In this document: positions 9,211-11,805 of the stretch, one piece after another
How positions within the stretch are numbered: position 1 is the first letter of the stretch
Layout of the letters: each line of letters opens with the position of its first letter
Source of the DNA: Phoronis ovalis
Lineage: Eukaryota > Phoronida > Phoronidae
Direction: 5' to 3'
Length of the DNA stretch: 11,805 nt
NCBI GenBank assembly: GCA_028565635.1
Contig: JAOXYB010027124.1
Span: 3,790 to 15,594 of the forward strand
The notes under the pieces: model-generated
What the model was told of the DNA's origin: nothing
Database searches by the model: none
What the model saw: the letters and a program-made list of their open reading frames with translations, nothing else
Program-made: the position numbers and the translations under genes

Positions 9211-9460
9211 CTTTTCAAAAAAGCCCCTAACAAAGTGAAATTCTGCAAAAAATACACCCCTAAAGAAGTGAGATTTTCGAAAAAATACCCCTATATGGAA
9301 GTGACTTGGGAAACACCTCGGAGGAAATGTCACACCTCTAAAAAAAACACCTCTTTTCGTGATTTTAGCCAAAAACAGACAATGAACAGACCCTAAGTAC
9401 GTAACGCGCGTTACACGCCGGCAGTGCAAAAAACATACCCTTTTACGTGAAATTTTGTTG
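9211..9460. repeat. Degenerate ~30-bp minisatellite inside the hAT-like element
   Basis: Units follow the pattern A6, short spacer, ACCCCTA, then a purine-rich GAAGTGA and TTTT. Copies start near 9217, 9247, 9280, 9311 and 9340, and a further copy lies at 9428-9458 after an interruption. The repeat makes open frames on both strands (9193-9396 plus; 9202-9591 minus, FFRGVFF-like repeats), which I regard as by-products. Confidence 0.75.
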
Positions 9461-10075
9461 GAACATGTGTACAAGTACCAATTTTCATATTGACTGCTTC
9501 CCCCGTGGCATAATCCTAGTATGCAAATCCACCATGACTGGATTAAACCAAAAATTGTGATATTACAGTTCGACGTGTATATACACAACACATAAAGGTT
9601 TCTGAAACAGACGCTGTATCGTTCTCTACTTGTCTAGCTCATTCAGTTATCCACATGAATGCATTTATTCTGTCGCAACAGCTAGGATAAAAGATACTGA
9701 AAAAACACCATTGCGAGGTGCCCAAATATAGCCTGTTGTATAGATCAAAATTCCACCAACAAAATCAATTTTCGTGAGAATTTTAAATGTCCGGTTAGAA
9801 TCTAGACACGTTTAACTACTGCTCTGTCTGAATCATTAAACTTGCATACGATCGTGTCCATAATAAGTGAAATATTTTCCAGCACACTTTAGACCGCACT
9901 TCAAATAAACAGAAAGGCGCTTAGCTTTAACACGTGCGCGTTCAGGGGCGATGACCTCTATGAACTTTGCTAAATGGTAGCACAAACCGGGAAAGGTTCA
10001 AAACACAGCACGGACGTACGTATTTTATGCAAAAAGATTATTTTCATTTAATTAGAATATACTGCTGATATATCG
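9390..10075. other. CpG-rich patch
   Basis: I count about 30 CpG dinucleotides in this stretch, against about five in 5000-5700. It includes GTGCGCG, CACGTG at 9931-9936, and GCACGGACGTACGT near 10008-10021. It could be an unmethylated promoter region or a young inserted sequence. No TATA box, first exon or gene beside it can be supported. Confidence 0.5.
9401..9414. repeat. Perfect 14-bp palindrome GTAACGCGCGTTAC
   Basis: Equals its own reverse complement and holds three CpGs. It interrupts the minisatellite units of the hAT-like element, near the middle-right of that element. Confidence 0.85.
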
Positions 10076-11200
10076 TCACTTGAAAGGTAAAGGGTTAACC
10101 AAAATTCACATATTTTAAAAAAATTGGCTCATTTATTTCTAGTCACAATGTAATTATGAATTCGTAATATAACAATATTAACAAACTAACATAAGATGTT
10201 TAGTGGTTTTAGAGTGCTAATATAATTATTTGTTCAGGTCATCTTAAAATTTGTCATAGGCCGGTCATAAGAAATTTTTTAAAAATTTCAATATGCATTC
10301 TTCCAAAAATTATATAGCCTATTTATTAGATAGCCATTTTCACTTTCTTGTAGTTCACGTACAAGAAATGATATATTTAAGATTTTCAGAATGTAACTGT
10401 TCATTTAGTTTATCTTCCGTTCTCTGTTCAATTGTACCATATATCATGACAATTTTACTGACTTGTGTACTTTAGCTATTCCTGGGGGCTTTTATCTCAG
10501 AATTTGTGTCAATCTGGGAAATCTGGAAATCATATCACACTAAGAAGGATTAAGAAGAACATCTACATACATAGATAGAAATCAAGTCTAAACAAAGACA
10601 TCTCTATATTGCTGGTAACATGAGTGTGCATAAGTCACTTAATTGATGCTTGTGGACGTGTGTTTGTTCTCAGATTCTGTGTTTCATCAGATTGATAAAG
10701 ACCATTTGGTATATAGAATTGAAAGCTCAAATGAAGTGACTAAAATGTTTATAATATACTTTAGATTTTTTTTTTTACTATACTATAAAATGCTAAATGG
10801 AATGGTCACAAATATTTGACATGTTTTGACCTCTAGCTGTTAGGGAAATGTTTATCAGTTATGATCTGGGGGGGGATCAAGCCAGTTAATTACGGAGGAG
10901 CTAGACAATGATTTTTTACCACCACCTGAGGTTACGGATTTTTGGCACCTCGCAGGGAGTCATAATTTTTCAAGGTATCTGATTCTTAAGAAAAACCGGC
11001 AAAAGAAATATAGTGCATGGGATGCGTTTGCATGAATAAAGTCAAGGATTCTGAAAAATGAATAAACCATTTTAAATAGAAACTGGTCTTAATTAGCAAA
11101 GTTTACACAATTTATTGAATATATACCTAAAAATGCAGGACAACGTAACTAAATGACTTTCCTCATAATGATTTGCTACAAACTGTGAAATTTCCTAATT
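10076..11200. other. Intergenic DNA, no supported gene
   Basis: AT-rich with no recognisable protein in either strand. The 60-residue frame at 10293-10475 is unsupported. There is a run of eight G at 10868-10875 set between two GATC sites. Nothing else of note. Confidence 0.55.
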
Positions 11201-11217
11201 AGCCGCACCGTAAGAGA

Positions 11218-11805
11218 AACAAGAGGTCTGCTGGTGCAGACAGATGCCCATCATATGATGTAGTTTCTATAGTTGTAAAGCCATCTTTGTATGTATAAGA
11301 GTTTTGAGGTTGATAATAGAGCGAAAATGTCAAATTTTTGGTTTAAAAGGAAAATAGGTGGTTTTGCTTTGTCTTTCCCGAAATGGCCTACCAAATATAT
11401 AAAGCTAATCAGATAAAAACCCGAAGCAGTTATTGTGCGACAAAGAAAGTGTTATGCACAACAAAAAATGTCGAAGATTCATAGTGGCATTTGACCTACT
11501 TCTCAAGGTCAATTTGAAATGTCACTTGGTCTAATTCACCCACCAATCTATGCCCTTCGTGAATCCACCTTTAAATCGTCCAATCATCACTTCGTCTTTC
11601 CCGAAATGCCCACCAGTCGGCCATGTTAGAAGTCATCATGATCAAACTTATATCCAACATGTACTTTGACCAGTACTTACCCTGTACGTACCTAATATGA
11701 AGATGATTCGACAAAAGCAAAAGCTATCATTGCAAGCTAACATCTCGAGAACAAACATGGCTGCCAGTTAGCCATCTTGGAAGTTATCCAAGTCAAAATT
11801 ACTGC
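11218..11805 (+). repeat. Mollusc-type dispersed repeat, head hairpin to window end
   Basis: Begins AACAAGAG followed by a perfect hairpin (stem GTCTGC/GCAGAC at 11226-11231 and 11236-11241, loop TGGT) and GATGCCC. Further on come TTTGACCTACTTCTCAAGGTCAA (11490-11512), a repeated GTCTTTCCCGAAATG box (11371-11385 and 11594-11608), and a loose pair GCCATGTTAGAAGT / GCCATCTTGGAAGT (11620-11633, 11772-11785). From memory, ACAAGAG plus hairpin, then a TGACCTAC block, is a layout common in bivalve repeats. The element runs off the window, so its class and 3' end are unknown. Confidence 0.5.

Larger units (their letters stand above)
9148..9521. mobile_element. hAT-like non-autonomous element (MITE) with inverted ends
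   Basis: The left end CAGTGGGGGCAGTCAATATGA (from 9160) matches the reverse complement of the right end near 9461-9507 (CACGGGGGAAGCAGTCAATATGA), and the match extends inward through GGTAC and ATGTTC to about 9201. A perfect 8-bp direct repeat TGCAAATC flanks at 9140-9147 and 9522-9529. Closer in, GCATATTC (9150-9157) and GCATAATC (9508-9515) match at 7 of 8. Eight-base target duplications and CAGTG-like ends are typical of hAT elements. Exact borders therefore remain open between these two choices. There is no transposase. Confidence 0.65.

Noticed and set aside
9211-9460. Possible CRISPR-like array
   Set aside because: Units are degenerate, contiguous and without unique spacers, and the DNA is animal.
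9202-9591. 129-residue minus-strand frame with FFRGVFF-like repeats, and the plus-strand frame 9193-9396
   Set aside because: Both periodic proteins follow from the ~30-bp minisatellite being read in frame; no independent coding sign.
9114-9661. 13-bp direct repeat ATCCACATGAATG at 9114-9126 and 9649-9661
   Set aside because: Lies unevenly outside the hAT-like element (about 14 and 120 bases away), so it cannot be its target duplication; may be chance.
10293-10475. 60-residue hydrophobic forward frame
   Set aside because: No match, no splice or promoter context; consistent with chance in T-rich DNA.

Overview
This window is AT-rich animal nuclear DNA. It shows GT-AG introns, short exons, long non-coding stretches and dispersed repeats. 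Its only recognisable gene is the 3' part of an inactive rhomboid (iRhom, RHBDF family) on the + strand. The protein match and several repeat motifs that I remember from mollusc genomes (GGGAGGTAATTC-type boxes; an ACAAGAG-plus-hairpin repeat head) point to a mollusc, perhaps a bivalve. The mollusc assignment is an inference and no database was searched.

Layout. Positions 1-716 look like intron or upstream sequence with no recognisable exon. Positions 717-4947 hold five exons (717-893, 1249-1419, 2297-2397, 3065-3218, 4519-4947) that splice in frame into about 343 C-terminal residues. They cover the second half of the Cys-rich iRhom homology domain, six membrane segments (TM2-TM7 by family convention) and a Cys-rich tail. 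The N-terminal cytosolic region, TM1 and the first part of the luminal domain must lie upstream of the window. The rhomboid catalytic GxSG is replaced by GPAG, so this is a pseudoprotease. Known family members control trafficking or fate of EGF-type ligands and of ADAM17.

Introns 2 and 4 carry two copies of one ~120-bp dispersed repeat, and intron 2 also holds a ~180-bp foldback element. The 3' UTR starts at 4948. The best polyadenylation signal is at 5613-5618, with a GT-rich stretch just downstream.

Positions 5670-11805 contain no gene that I can support. They hold a pair of mollusc-type GGGAGGTAATTC boxes (8704-8753), a hAT-like miniature element whose body is a degenerate ~30-bp minisatellite (about 9148-9521), a CpG-rich patch (about 9390-10075), and a repeat-like region starting with a perfect hairpin and running to the window end (about 11218-11805).

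I found no convincing new multi-gene system. The best points to follow up are the shortened luminal domain of this iRhom, the splice acceptor that is fused to a donor consensus, the minisatellite-bearing miniature element, and the isolated CpG-rich patch.
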